Positions 52,193 through 63,419 of a stretch of DNA of 64,000 nt are shown piece by piece. The notes below the pieces were generated by a model. The model was not told the DNA's origin and did no database searches. It saw only the letters and a list, made by a program, of their open reading frames with translations. The stretch is from contig NC_079885.1 of the NCBI RefSeq assembly GCF_029227915.1, positions 22,135,001-22,199,000 of the forward strand. Reading direction: 5' to 3'. The translations under genes were made by a program, and so were the position numbers. The DNA is from Hydractinia symbiolongicarpus. Its lineage: Eukaryota > Cnidaria > Hydrozoa > Anthoathecata > Hydractiniidae. How positions within the stretch are numbered: position 1 is the stretch's first letter; every line of letters begins with the position of its first letter.

Positions 52193-52405
52193 AATACTTG
52201 CATGCTCGAAAAAGTTGTTTTTAAAAGTTATGTAGCAATGATTTTTCTTGTGTTGTTTTGAAAGTTGTATGGCAGGAATTATTTCTGTGCTGTTTTGAAA
52301 GTTATACAGCAAGAATATTCTTGCACTATTTCAAAAGTTATACATAATATACTTGTGTTGTTTTGAAAGTTATACAGCAAGTTATTATTCTTCCACTTTT
52401 ACTAT
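52193..52405 (+). repeat. Tandem repeat, unit about 42 bp (block 2)
   Basis: Starts AATACTTGCATGCTCGAAAA. Five units of TTTTGAAAGTTATACAGCAA / GAATATTCTTG type follow. Homologous to 50562-50735. Confidence 0.75.
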
Positions 52406-52763
52406 AATAAAAAAAACAGAAAAGTTATTTTGATAAAAAAAAATTTAGTGTTGCGTAAATTACTGCTTAAGCAACCTCAACCCCGGAGTATATTCTCTTT
52501 AAATACATTAAAAATTTAACTTGATTTGTGTTTAGTAACAACGGTTATTGGAAAAAAATTGACTGTAGTTACAACATGGTATAAAAGGCCAAAATTAAAG
52601 TAAAATTGTCTAAAAAATCTGTCATTTTTTCATTATTTTGACCCCCTTAAAAACCTTTTTTCAGAAAAATTGTATATTAATTAATCCAATACCTGGTTGC
52701 CTTCCTAAACATGAATTTCATAGCAATTACTAAAAAGGCCATATTTTCAAGATTTTGACGAGC

Positions 52764-53010
52764 AAACAAAAAAAATTATGAAAATCAATTCACCTTTATG
52801 ATATCTACGCAATAATAAAGTTTGAATGCACATCCTTCAACAGGTCTGAAATTACTGATGACAAAAAGTGCCCAAATTTTGTTATTACTTAATATGACAT
52901 CATAATTTATGCAGTATAATTAAATCTGAAATTCTTTAAATGTGAATATCTTGAGAACGAAAAGAGCTTTTTAAGCTTTATAATATAAGTCCAACATCAT
53001 TCTATACCTT
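52764..53010 (+). repeat. Interspersed repeat, copy in front of the second IRF
   Basis: Shares long stretches with the reverse complement of 61344-61643, for example AATAAAGTTTGAATGCACAT, AAATTACTGATGACAAAAA and AATATCTTGAGAACGAAAAG. It ends about 220 bases before the IRF start codon. Confidence 0.85.
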
Positions 53011-53230
53011 CTGTTCCCTTTAAGTAAATCATGTTATTGCATATTATATAAATTAAAATTGGGATATTGTGATTTAAAGAACCGTGCTAATTTTTAGAAC
53101 CTAAAACAGAGAAGATTTTCCTTGTTATGTTTTTGCCATGAATTAGTCTTGGTTAAATACTACTTTTCATATCTTTATATTTCATATTACATTTAGTATT
53201 ATAAGTTTGAAAAACAAACTAAACATCACA

Positions 53231-56200
53231 ATGCTTTCAAATGTCGGTTCACCATTGAATCCCCAGTCACCATACAGTCCTGCCTCAACCATATACAGCC
53301 CAAGGTCACCAGCTGCTTTGGAACCATATTCAGCACCCACCACACAACCTCATCAACCTCGACAGCGTCTGCGGCCCTGGTTGACAGATCAAATAAATAG
53401 TGGAAGAATTCCAGGATTGGAGTGGATTGATCATGCTAAAATGATTTTTCGCATCCCTTGGAAACATTTTGGTAGGCCAGGTGTCGACGAATACAATGAT
53501 GCTATGCTTTTCAGGTAAAAAAAATGATAACTAATGCTGTAAACAATTTATTATCTTTCTTTCTAACTTGTTTGTACTTAAATTTGGACACTCAACATTG
53601 GGAACTGCATATGGGGAAAGTCAGGCTTTTTCAGGAATATTTGAGTAGGTGTGTGATGAGTCGCACATGCAAATCAAGTAATGCGTGCCATGTAAAACGC
53701 ATGTGCAAAGAATGTTACGTGTCTGATACAGGCTTCGAGATTATTCTTTGTTGCACATTCATTTTGCGGTAGACACGATGATGGAGCATCTATGTGTAGC
53801 AGCAACTCTCTCAATCTTAACTTCCTTTTCTACATGTCCGAAATAGTATGCATGACTATACTGTCATTTTCATAAATTTATTGTTTATTTTTCAGGTCAT
53901 CACAAGCAAATAGGCAAAAATATGTTTGGTTTGGGTTTTGTTTTAAAAATTGTTTGAATAAAAATAACACTTGCGGCATAAAGAAAAAACTCAATTAAAT
54001 TCGCACCTACTATGGTTTTCAATTGTTTTATCAAATGAAGAAAAATCTACAATTTAATCAATGATAAAATGTCTGTTCCGCCTGTAAGTGAAGTTTTGCA
54101 GACTTGCTTTATCCATGCTCCGTCTGCATTTCCCTCCGCATTAGTCAAGAACCGTGTGGCTGGATTTCTTGTGTTAGACCTGGTTACCAATGACGAAGGG
54201 GCCAGGCAAAAGAGATTTATGTCTACGTACAGTACTGGAAAAAGGTTGTTTAACATCGCGCTTCGCGTATCGCGACGGTATTCTCGATCCGCGATACATG
54301 ATACATGATAAATTGTATCAAGGGCTTCGCGTTGCATTCGTCTTGATATCATTCTCGAAGCTATTAAGGCCATAACACTTTTTTCATAATAAAACTATTT
54401 TTAAAATAAGAGCTATTCAACAATGATCGTGGGTGTTTAAATATAATTATACTTCCTTTTTGTTATATTATTTTAACTTATGCATAACAATCTAGGGTAT
54501 ACAGCTAGCATTAATCTTTCTTTTTTAGATCACATTTTAAAAATTTAAGAACTAAGAACGGTGATAGAAAAGCTTCGTTAGATCGCATTTTAAAAATTTA
54601 AGAACGAAAAGCGGCGATAGAAGTGTTTTTTTAGATCGAATTTTAAAAGTTTATAAACGAAAAGCAGCGATAGAAAGGTTTTTTAAGATCGCATTTTAAA
54701 AGTTTATAAACGAAAAATGGCGATAGAAATGTTTAACCGGTGATAGAAATGTTTTTTTAGATTGAATTTTGAAAGTTTATAAACGAAATGCGGCGATAGA
54801 AATGTTTTCTTAGATTGCATTTTAAAAGTTTAAAAACGAAAAGTGGCAATAGAAATGTTTTTTAAGATGGCATTTTAAAAGTTTAAGAACAAAAAGCGGC
54901 GATAGAAATGCTGTTTTAGATCGCATTTTAAAAGTTTAAGAACGAAGAACGGCAATGGAAAAGTTTTTTTAGATCACATTTTCAAAGTTTAAGAACGAAA
55001 AGCAGCGTTAGAAAAAAAATATGTTGAAAAAGTAATGCGCTAGAATTACTTTAATAAATACGAAAGTTAAAAATTTTCTTATAATAACCTATTTAAAATA
55101 AAAAAAGAGATAAAGCAGAGATTTCTCTCTATTCTCATCAAAAAAAATTTCTCTTTATTCTCATTAACGCCTACCATCGCAACACATTGAGACGGATTTT
55201 GTCACGATACTAAACTCTCGATAGATCGCGACAATTTATTATAATTGTTTCTTATTATTATAAACGCGGTACATCACGTATCGAGGGAGTCCGCGCACGT
55301 TGCGTGCTCGATATGTTGAACAACCTTTTTCCAGTACTGTAGTTCTTTTAATTTAAGTTAGGAGTCGGTGAATTAGCTATGATGGTCAGGTTGGCTATGA
55401 ATAGGCTTGCTCGTGGATTAAAAGGACCAGAACTATTCAATAATTCTGAGATTTAAAAGTGTCCGACCAAGACAGAAATCTATCAAGGTTGTGTCCGACA
55501 AAAGTTCAAAACGAGCTACGGACATGTCAGCCGGGACTGGAAACGTGGCGGACCTGGACCAGGTCTGAGGAGTCTCCGAATGCTGCCATCACACACTACA
55601 AAATGGATTTTATAGCTTAATTTTTAAAACTCAATATTTATTTTGCAGGCTTGCGATTAATCACACACCTGAAACAATTTAGGCATGTGCCAAGGCTGCG
55701 CCTCTCTTGAAAAAGCCTGGAAAGTTCTGCACAATATTTATTCAACAACTTGTTATAGCAGTGTAAACATTCTGATCTATCCTAATACAATGTGACGCAG
55801 CAAATAATCAGATTTTACATGCATTATAAGATTTTAACATGGTAAATTTATGATTTAAGGAAATAAACAGAATATTTAAACAAACCACAGTATAGACATT
55901 TTCATAAATTATTGCGCAATAGTATACCTCGTATTGAAAACGAGACAAGTGGTGCTATACTTTTTTTGTAAACAAACTGCCGGAGGGGAGTACGAAGAAA
56001 AAACATAAAAGATCTCAAGGAAAGCAATGTGCTGCCTGGGGATGCAATAATCGTAGCCTGGTTGACTTTGAAAATGAATTAATATCTTCAACCATAATTT
56101 TTTTTAAATTTCCGAAAGTTTCAGGAACAAGGAAAGTGTGGTGCTGCCTAATTAAACGTATTGATGGACAAGACAACTTTAGAGTAACCAGCCATACTGT

Positions 56201-59200
56201 GCTGTGCGAAAAACACTTTGCAAAAAGTGATATAATAAAAGCCCCTGGAGGGACACGCCGCAGATTGAGAGATGGAGCCAAACCTACATTTTTTGAAAAT
56301 GTGGAGAATTTTAGCAAAAGAAAAGCTCCTGTTAACAGACCATCTTCTCGAAAAAAATTTAGAGAAACATCCACTCTAATTCCTGATGAGACTGAGATAG
56401 GGGATGATTCCACCGAATTTGTAGCTGAGCCAGACTTTATTATGAGACGCAATTTCTAAGAAGTTGAAAAGCTTACAGAAAAAAAAAAAGAGTTTGTGTA
56501 AAGAGATAGAAATTTTGAAACACAAACTCATGGAAAAATTTTCTACAGTTAAAATAAAATTTGTCGAAAATGTTTTGTCATCTGATGCATCATGTAAACA
56601 TTACACTGGCAACATCAAAGTGTTTAAAGAATTATTAATTTATTTAAACCCAGGACAAAATGGAGAAAATGTTATTCTTTACAATAGGTTTTAGTGATAG
56701 AGGTAGACCATGTACGCTGTCCCCTCTTAAAAGTTTTTTATTGACCCTTGTTAGAATGCGTAGAAACTTGATGTTTGCCATTTATCATATTTTTTTAAGA
56801 AAGGTACTGTAACAAATACTTTTCAAACGTGGGTAAATTATATGTATGTATGTTAAGCTAGGAACAATATGCATTTGGCTTTCCCGCAGTCAAGTTCAAG
56901 AAAATATACCAGCTAGTATGAAAGAAAGATTTGCAAACGTACGATGCATTATCGATTGTGTAGAGTTTAAAATTGCAGTGCCTTCATTTACACAAAATGT
57001 TGTACTCAGAATACAAAAGTCACACCACCGTTAAAGTAAATGTTGGCATTGCTCCTGGTGGAGGTTTCACATTTATATTGAGTGCCTACTCCGGTAGCAT
57101 CTCAGATAAAGATAGTGTTGTCAAAAGTGGTTTATTATTTCCAGAACTTTGGCAGGCAGGAGATGCTATTATGGCTGATCGAGGTTTTTTGATAGAGGAC
57201 TATGTAAAACCTCTTTGTGTGGAATTAATTATGCCATCATTTTTGAAAGGACGCGAGCAATTTTCAGAGTCTAAAGTAGTCAAAAGTCAACAAATAGCAT
57301 CAGAAAGAATTTGTGTGGAAAGAATGATTCAACGACTCAAATGTTTTCAAATATTCGATCGAGTTATTCCAGTAAACATGTTGAAATCCCTGAATAAAAT
57401 TATTTCGGTATGCGGTATCCTCACAAATTTTCAAGACCCTATTTTAAAGTAAACAAACAACTTTAAACTGTAGCAATGTTTTAAATCAAAAATATATACA
57501 AAAAGAGTGATATATACACATTACAAATATATACAGGTCTTATTTTACATCAATTTGTCCTGATCTTTCTCTATGATTTGTTGTAGCATATATGTAAAGT
57601 AAAACCGTAAAATATTTTTTGTAGTTCTTGCCAGTATTTCATGTCAAATGACACTCTGTCGATTACAAGACCTTTTGAGTTATAAAAAATAAAATCACAC
57701 CATGTTTGACATGTGATAGCCAATTGCATTTGTATCTGATTGTAATATGTGTGATCTTTATTTATTTTGATATTTTCTGTATTGCTGTTAGTTTAAGGTT
57801 ACTTACCAACCATGTTGTTTTTAAAATAATAATCAAAATCTGGTATCTCCAACTCGTGTTTTTTAAAATCCATATTGAGCTGAGATTTAGCTATTAAAAT
57901 AACGGTTTTTTACAAATTTTAGATATAATATTTCTGAAATAAAGCCTGTCACAAAACCAACACTTCCACAGATCTTGTCTTCAAACTTAGAGTGCCAGCG
58001 CTTATTAATGTCAAAAGATGCGTAACTTTATAGAGATAAAGCCTTTTATTAAGGAGTTAACTCGTTTTTATGTAAATATCGCCCTCATAATAATGTATCT
58101 CCGCAGCATTTTGAATCTGTTGTTAGCGTAAACAAAGAATCATATTGGAAGCAATTAGTAAAGAATTTTAAGCACTGTTTGCCTCATTTCCGTGCGACGA
58201 AGCAAAGTTAAGCAATCATTTATGAAAAGGTCTATTATTGCAATGTATTGTACACATCAAAATCTTACATAAACATTACAACCCATCATGACCATCGCTA
58301 TCTTAAAATTATAATTGATCTTTCCAAGGTCTTGATAGCATCATGATTGTGTGCATTTCTTGTCTTGATCATTTTTTTTTATCAAAGAAAGGAAATCAAT
58401 TTTTTTTTTAAACTAGATGCATATTTAATTTATGAATTACTAAAAGCAATGGTAAAAGAAAATTGTAAAATGAAATATTTTTTTATAGATTTGATTTTGT
58501 ATAGATTTCCTGATTTGATGATGACGGTTTTTTTATTGTAGAAATTGGGCACTACACACCAAAAAGTATCAAGAGGGACAGCCATCCGATATATCAACAT
58601 GGAAAACACGGTTTCGATGTGCCTTGCATAAACTGCCTGACATTCAAGAATTAAATCATTTAAACCAAGTAGAAGGGGACGATCCATATAGAGTATATCA
58701 ATTTTGTAAAAAAGGTAAAATGATATGCATATCTGTTATGTTTCTTTTTTTATTTTTCCGCATCTTCGATATTTGATTGTATATTTTGTTTCTATAAGTA
58801 TAATTTACTGCGTAGATTTTGTAGTTGTTGATGAGATGAGCCTCTAGGTAGACTTAGACATAAAAAGATTTTGTTGTATAGGAATTGTGAATACACAGCA
58901 TAGTTTAGGTTGCATGACAGCCACGATGGTGAGAAGGAAAAACAAGGACAATGACTATGATCACGTTATAATAATCATGGTTTGAAAAGAATGAGTGCCA
59001 CTTTGTTTTCATGTATTTTGTGTTTTTAGATAATGAACCAGACTCTGCATCTGTTGGATCACCTTTAAGTTTACCAAAGGTTTGTTATTTTCTGATAGCC
59101 CTTTGCAGCTAAAGCTGTGCTCAAAATATTAATGCTTTGAAATATGTGATGCTCTATGGGAAAATCGACCACTTCTCTTTCTGTATTTAAAAACACGAAA

Positions 59201-61217
59201 TATGGCAATTTTGAAGCTTCGCCGGGACGTTTTCTCGTCATTTTAGAATGAAATACGGCAACTTTAAAGCTTTTCAGGGATGTTTTCTGGGCATGAGTGA
59301 AATATGGCAACTTTCAATTCGTATAAAAAATGAGATGAACCCTTATGTCTTTGTGTTTTAACTCTACAGCGTATTTTTGGAAATGCGTATTTTTAGAAAT
59401 ACGCATATTTTTTAATACGAATTTCGTATTTTATGAAAATACGAAATACCGTTTTTAAAAAAAGATACGCATATTTTTAAATACGCAATTCGTATTTTTG
59501 AAAATACGAAATACGGAATTCTATTGTTTTAAAAATACGAATTAAAAATAGAAGTTAATATTACTACAATACAGTTAATATCTATTGGTATTGGGAGATA
59601 AAATGGTTAAGCAATCTCTTTTCTGTATGACAGTACTTTGGTTATCCTTTAAACTTCTATGTTTCCCCAAGTTGATTAATTTTTTTCAAAGATTAATTTT
59701 CACAAAGTTCATGAATTTTGCCTATATTTTCAAAATTTGTTTGCATGAAAATTGCCAGAAAGGTCAATTCGCAAAGTAAAATGCAAAGTATTCAAGTGAA
59801 AAAGTCCTTAAAATTGTTTTTGTTTTCTCTCTATGACCAGGTTATCTCATTTTTAAAATAACACAAAAAAAGAATGTCTAAACAAACTTAATTCTATAAT
59901 TAATGTTTTTTAAAATAGTAATATGCTCAGGTGACTTATATGGTACAACCCCAGAAAGTTTATTTGGAAAATAATGATATCGATGCCAAAGATTCTTGAT
60001 ATGTTTAGGTTTATTATATTAACAAACAGATGCTGGGCAATGTCAGTTCCCCCGATTTAAGTTGTACAAAATTGCTGAAAAGCTCCTTCTTTTAAGTCTT
60101 TCGTACTACATTCTCTGATCTTTTGTCAAAGAATGTCGGTAGTGTTAAAACTTGTCTGTGTAACAGTTTCATAAATATTGCAATGTTTAGTCTTTAAATG
60201 AACGCCTTTTGACAATGTTATAACACAAAGGCGGTGATCAGTTTTTTACATTTTTCTAAAACTGGCAATTGAAGAATTGTTGACACATTTTTAAAGGACG
60301 GCCCAGAGTAGGGCTCTTCAGCTTCTTTTTTTTTGTACTAATTAAATATTTCAATGTTTTTCTTTTGATTTGTTGTGTCTTCTGTGTTAATTAATTTCTG
60401 AATTTTGTTTTATCAGGATCATAACCCAGTGATGTTGAGCCCTGTTACACCTCAACTTGCAGCAGGTAAACAAGATTTTTACAAGTAACAATTATTTTTT
60501 TAATTGCTTTTCAGATTTTATTTTAATGCTCTAACAAACAGTTGTATAGAGGCTATGATAAATCCACCACTATCAAACAATGAAACTATATGATAACCTC
60601 AGTCGGCCAATATGTGCTAATTGTTGCTGACGCTATCATGGCTCATAAATTCCTATGCCTGAACACTCCTTGGTTTGAGTTGCCTTTTAATGTTGTTTGA
60701 TAGAAAGTGAAACATTTTAAATGCCTTCTCCCTACACATCTGCAAAAGTAGCAATTTTTAGTCCACAAGGTGTGAAGTATTAGTCAATCATTTTTGTCAA
60801 TTTTTAAAATTTCTAAGAAACTGCTCTTGTTTTAACAATGTTAGAAAGAAAGCTAGGCGACAATAGAGAGATTCGCCACCTAAAATTGTTTTTACAATGT
60901 CAAGGTGTGTGATTTTCAATTATTATCCTTCTGCCAATTTTGATTTAGAATTTAGTTTATTGAACTATGCCTAATTTCAAGCTCTACGCATACATTCGTG
61001 TAACTTGTGTTATTGTGAAATTATATTACTTTGTTACTTTGTGCAAACTCAAGCTATTTTAAAGGCAGTCCTACATTTTCTGCCAGATCTCCTCAAAAAT
61101 ACTGCTTTCTTTACACCGTTGTATATGGATTTCAGTAATTTCTATTTCTACTTGTAAAGAGTAATCTTCCCTTTTTGATGTTTTTTTTATTTGATTTTAG
61201 ATAACTGGCATGATACT
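53231..61217 (+). CDS. Second interferon regulatory factor (IRF), 5' part
   Basis: Exons found: 53231-53514, 58542-58714, 59030-59079, 60417-60465 and the micro-exon 61201-61217. All are GT-AG and join in phase; later exons must lie beyond the window or are lost. A Ser/Pro/Tyr-rich N-terminus of about 42 residues ([18 protein letters not shown]) precedes the DNA-binding domain. The five tryptophans are W50, W65, W77, W97 and W115, spaced 15-12-20-18, identical to the first [22 protein letters not shown] is the recognition-helix region. The linker exons are short and Ser/Pro-rich ([17 protein letters not shown]). No association domain is visible up to 64000. The domain-splitting intron lies 17 bases further 3' than in the other IRF and has grown to 5 kb by transposon insertion. 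Role expected: nuclear DNA-binding regulator. Confidence 0.85.
53520..54225. other. Start of IRF-2 intron 1, no element recognised
   Basis: Short frames (53524-53772, 54069-54308) have no domain. Intronic sequence. Confidence 0.4.
54228..55341. mobile_element. Tc1/mariner-like MITE, 1110 bp, in IRF intron 1
   Basis: Starts after TA at 54230 with CAGTACTGGAAAAAGGTTGT and ends at 55339 with the same sequence inverted, followed by TA. The inverted ends match at 26 of 27 bases. CAGT ends with TA on both sides are the Tc1/mariner signature. The interior has CpG-rich palindromic pieces near each end (GTATCGCGACGG, ATCGATAGATCGCG-like) and a satellite of 53-bp units at 54527-55010. There is no transposase, so it is non-autonomous. 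Confidence 0.85.
54527..55010 (+). repeat. 53-bp satellite inside the MITE, nine units
   Basis: AGATCGCATTTTAAAAGTTT-type starts fall at 54527, 54580, 54633, 54686, 54759, 54812, 54865, 54918 and 54971. The spacing is exactly 53 each time, with one 73 explained by a 20-base partial duplication (GTGATAGAAATGTTT). Each unit has an A-rich middle and GCGGCGATAGAA. Confidence 0.92.
55345..55980. other. IRF intron sequence between two transposons
   Basis: Nothing recognised. The left boundary of the ISL2EU element should lie here, but I could not see its inverted terminus. Confidence 0.35.
56000..57452 (+). pseudogene. THAP-DDE transposase, frameshifted
   Basis: The N-terminal THAP zinc finger lies at about 56020-56300: CAAWGC then VLCEKHF as the C2CH ligands, and GAKPTFF as the terminal AVPTF-like box. 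A coiled-coil Lys-rich stretch follows in another frame (56464-56560), with [18 protein letters not shown] after it. The DDE_4 catalytic region holds CIIDCVEF (first Asp, near 56950), [14 protein letters not shown] (second Asp, near 57175) and [13 protein letters not shown] (Glu, near 57325). Breaks occur near 56458, 56694 and 56800-57000, so no intact enzyme is encoded. The THAP finger normally binds the transposon ends. Confidence 0.85.
57571..57795 (-). pseudogene. YqaJ-type recombinase/nuclease, C-terminal remnant
   Basis: The minus strand reads [20 protein letters not shown], then [20 protein letters not shown] and [13 protein letters not shown], to a stop at 57571. The H-YY-Q-Q-QL motif followed by W-CDF is the conserved end of the lambda-exonuclease-like YqaJ domain that ISL2EU elements carry. 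The catalytic N-terminal half is lost upstream of about 57795, where a stop appears. This gene is too short and broken to look functional. Confidence 0.8.
57800..58540. other. End of IRF-2 intron 1
   Basis: AT-rich, with a T-rich tract just before exon 2 (TTTTTTTATTGTAG). No element recognised. Confidence 0.45.
59128..59320 (-). repeat. Tandem repeat, unit about 60 bp, in IRF-2 intron 3
   Basis: Three units on the minus strand: AAGTTGCCATATTTCACTC, AAAGTTGCCGTATTTCATTC and AAAATTGCCATATTTCGTG, with GAAAACATCCCTGAAAAGC or GAAAACGTCCCGGCGAAGC between them. Confidence 0.7.
59370..59545. repeat. Palindromic ATACGNATTTC-type simple repeat cluster
   Basis: Many overlapping units of GCGTATTTTTNGAAATACGC and AATTCGTATTTTTGAAAATACG read alike on both strands, so the whole 170 bases can fold back many ways. 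Confidence 0.8.
59550..60410. other. IRF-2 intron 3, nothing recognised
   Basis: AT-rich intronic sequence; the 64-codon frame at 59585-59779 lacks any domain. Confidence 0.45.
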
Positions 61218-61343
61218 GTAAGTCCCAGAAATGTTTTTTATTTTTTTTACAATAATTAGCAATTGATGATATGTAAGTTTGGCTTAAAATTGTTCATTAT
61301 GGTGTGAATATGAACTGCACCTTTTCATTGGTTCTGAAAATGA

Positions 61344-61643
61344 AGGGAAACCGAGGTGTAAAATGATGTTAGACTTATATTACAGAGCTTAAAAAGTTGG
61401 TTAACAAGTCTTTTTTAATTAAATTTAAAAATGTTCTTTTCGTTCTCAAGATATTTACATTTAAAGAATTTCAAATTTAATTATGCTGCATAAAATATGA
61501 TGTCATATTTAAGTAATAACAAATTTTGACATTTTTTGTCATCAGTAATTTTAGACCTGATAAAGGATGTGCATTCAAACTTTATTAATACATAGATATT
61601 ATAAAGGTGAATTGATTACCATAATTTTTTTGCCAAAATGACA
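61344..61643 (-). repeat. Interspersed repeat, inverted copy of 52764-53010
   Basis: Reverse complement matches the block upstream of the IRF start (CTTTTCGTTCTCAAGATATT, TTTTTTGTCATCAGTAATTT, ATGTGCATTCAAACTTTATT). This copy has about 40 extra bases near 61400-61430. Confidence 0.85.
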
Positions 61644-61649
61644 CTTGCT

Positions 61650-63285
61650 TGTCCCAGGCCTCTTAAATCTTTTTCAATAACCCAATAATTTGAGATCTGC
61701 AACTTGATTTGCAATACGATCTTCTGGGGTTGGCTTGTTGGGCCCTATAACTTATAAAATATGAGTGCAAGCCCTATATTATAAATCAAACATACCTTGG
61801 GTTACCACAAAAAGAATTACTAGAAGGGGGTGGTAAGGTTCTACTCTAAAAATCACTAAAGCGTGACGATTTTCCTAGCTTTCTAACAGTACCAACCAAT
61901 TTGTGTTTTGCCTATTGCCGCAAACATTCATACGCTATATTTCCCTTTAGTGGGACCTTCTTGAAATGTATGTGTATATGACAATTGTTCCTCTCATACT
62001 TGGATATTATTCAACTGGTATAAAAAACAAACAACACTTGATAAACAAAAAAATTACATTACTTAAAAAAAATGCTAAAAGTGATCAAAAGTGTAAAAAA
62101 AATGCTAAAAGTGATCCGCCAGATGTTTGGCAAATTAACTCCTGTGGGATGACTGTATTTCCTCCACTTTGGTTAGTAACTGCTTTTTCTAGGAAATATG
62201 TTTTTGTCAAGCGTAAGTTAAGAAGTAACATAATATATAAAAGACAGAAAAAAGTCCATCAGTTAAACTGTAGTCGTCATAATAGTCATGATTAATCCCA
62301 TGAGCCAATTCAAGTCAAAAATGGCGAAAAAAGGATTTTTGACCTAATATTTTATCTTAACATTATTTTCTGCGTTCCAGCAGTTTTGAAAAATTAACTT
62401 TTTATGAAAACGATGTGATCAGAGGCTGTGTACATGGTAAAAGCAACTGAGCTTGTCATTATGTTTAAAGGCCAAATGTTTATTGAAATTTAACCAATGA
62501 TATTGTCATATCCTACCTCCTGGTTTACGTTAGCTTTATGCTCTGCATAATACACCAATGTAACACTATTAACAATCTTAGCTTTTCAAAGATATCAGAA
62601 TTAAGACCTCAATGCTGCGAGTATTGTACCATTATAACTCCTGTATACTCGCAGCTACCATTTTGGCTTACAGATGGAAAATCTAAGACATAATGGTGCA
62701 CTTTATATCAAGGATTGCATGGCCAGAATTGTTACTGCTACAATTTTCTTATGTTAAGGCACCTGTCTTACTTTTAATTACGCTTAATTAAGTTTACGTT
62801 TTAAAGGAAATCAGTACTTCTTAATTTGATTTGATATAGCTAGACAAAACAAGATGTATGATATATGTAAACAACCTTGCGAATAAAGTTTCCAAAAAAC
62901 TGTCTATCAGATTGTGATTTCTGTTATAAAGTTAGACACAACATATTTTGCTATTCAGATTGCAATAATATTTGTTACACGCTATGCAGTTATTTTTTAA
63001 AACTGATTTGAAAGATCTTCTTGAACGGAAAATTCCTCAAAATTTCAATTTTCAATGGGTCAGTCTCGGGTAAACTGACTGACAGGAAGAAGAGAGACCA
63101 CAAGTCCCAACTAAAATTTGCGATATTCAGTGATTCAGCTAGACCCCCCCCCCAAAAAAAAGAATATACAAGTAAATCTTAATTGCTTGAAAAAGGAAAT
63201 AGCTGTTGTTAAAAAAAGTATATTACTAGAAACTGTCACAAACAGCAAACTTCGTTAAAAAAAATCCTGTGCATTTGTGGTGCAG
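61650..63285. other. Downstream of the last recognised IRF-2 exon
   Basis: A good acceptor (TTCCCTTTAG) at about 61950 opens TGGGACCTTCTTGAAATGTA, possibly another short exon, but the following frame to 62295 shows no IRF similarity. No association-domain exon is visible. Confidence 0.35.
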
Positions 63286-63289
63286 AGAC

Positions 63290-63415
63290 AAATAACAAGA
63301 ACGGAATCGGAAAATTACGTTCTTTCGGAGTGTTTCGGAAATCATATTTGTCTATGTTGGTGTGTCATTAGCGTAGCGAAAAGAATTCCGTTCTCGTCAT
63401 TATTTACAACATAAC
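63290..63415. mobile_element. Short inverted-repeat element, about 125 bp
   Basis: AATAACAAGAACGGAATCGG on the left and ATTCCGTTCTCGTCATTATT on the right pair as imperfect inverted ends. The centre holds GTTCTTTCGGAGTGTTTCGG. Non-coding MITE-like. Confidence 0.6.
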
Positions 63416-63419
63416 TTGC

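Larger units (their letters stand above)
55985..57800. mobile_element. ISL2EU-type DNA transposon, decayed
   Basis: Two convergent coding remnants lie tail to tail: a THAP-domain DDE transposase on the plus strand (to 57452) and the end of a YqaJ-type nuclease gene on the minus strand (stop at 57571). As I know these families, this gene pair is diagnostic of ISL2EU elements of the IS4EU/PIF-related group. The transposase is broken and the nuclease shortened, so it is dead. The terminal repeats were not identified. It sits in intron 1 of the second IRF. Confidence 0.8.

Noticed and set aside
54069-54308. Small plus-strand gene before and into the MITE
   Set aside because: The frame crosses the transposon boundary at 54230 and has no domain, so it cannot be one conserved gene.
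61949-62295. Further coding exon of the second IRF
   Set aside because: A good acceptor exists, but the translation has no IRF-linker or association-domain similarity and no clear donor.
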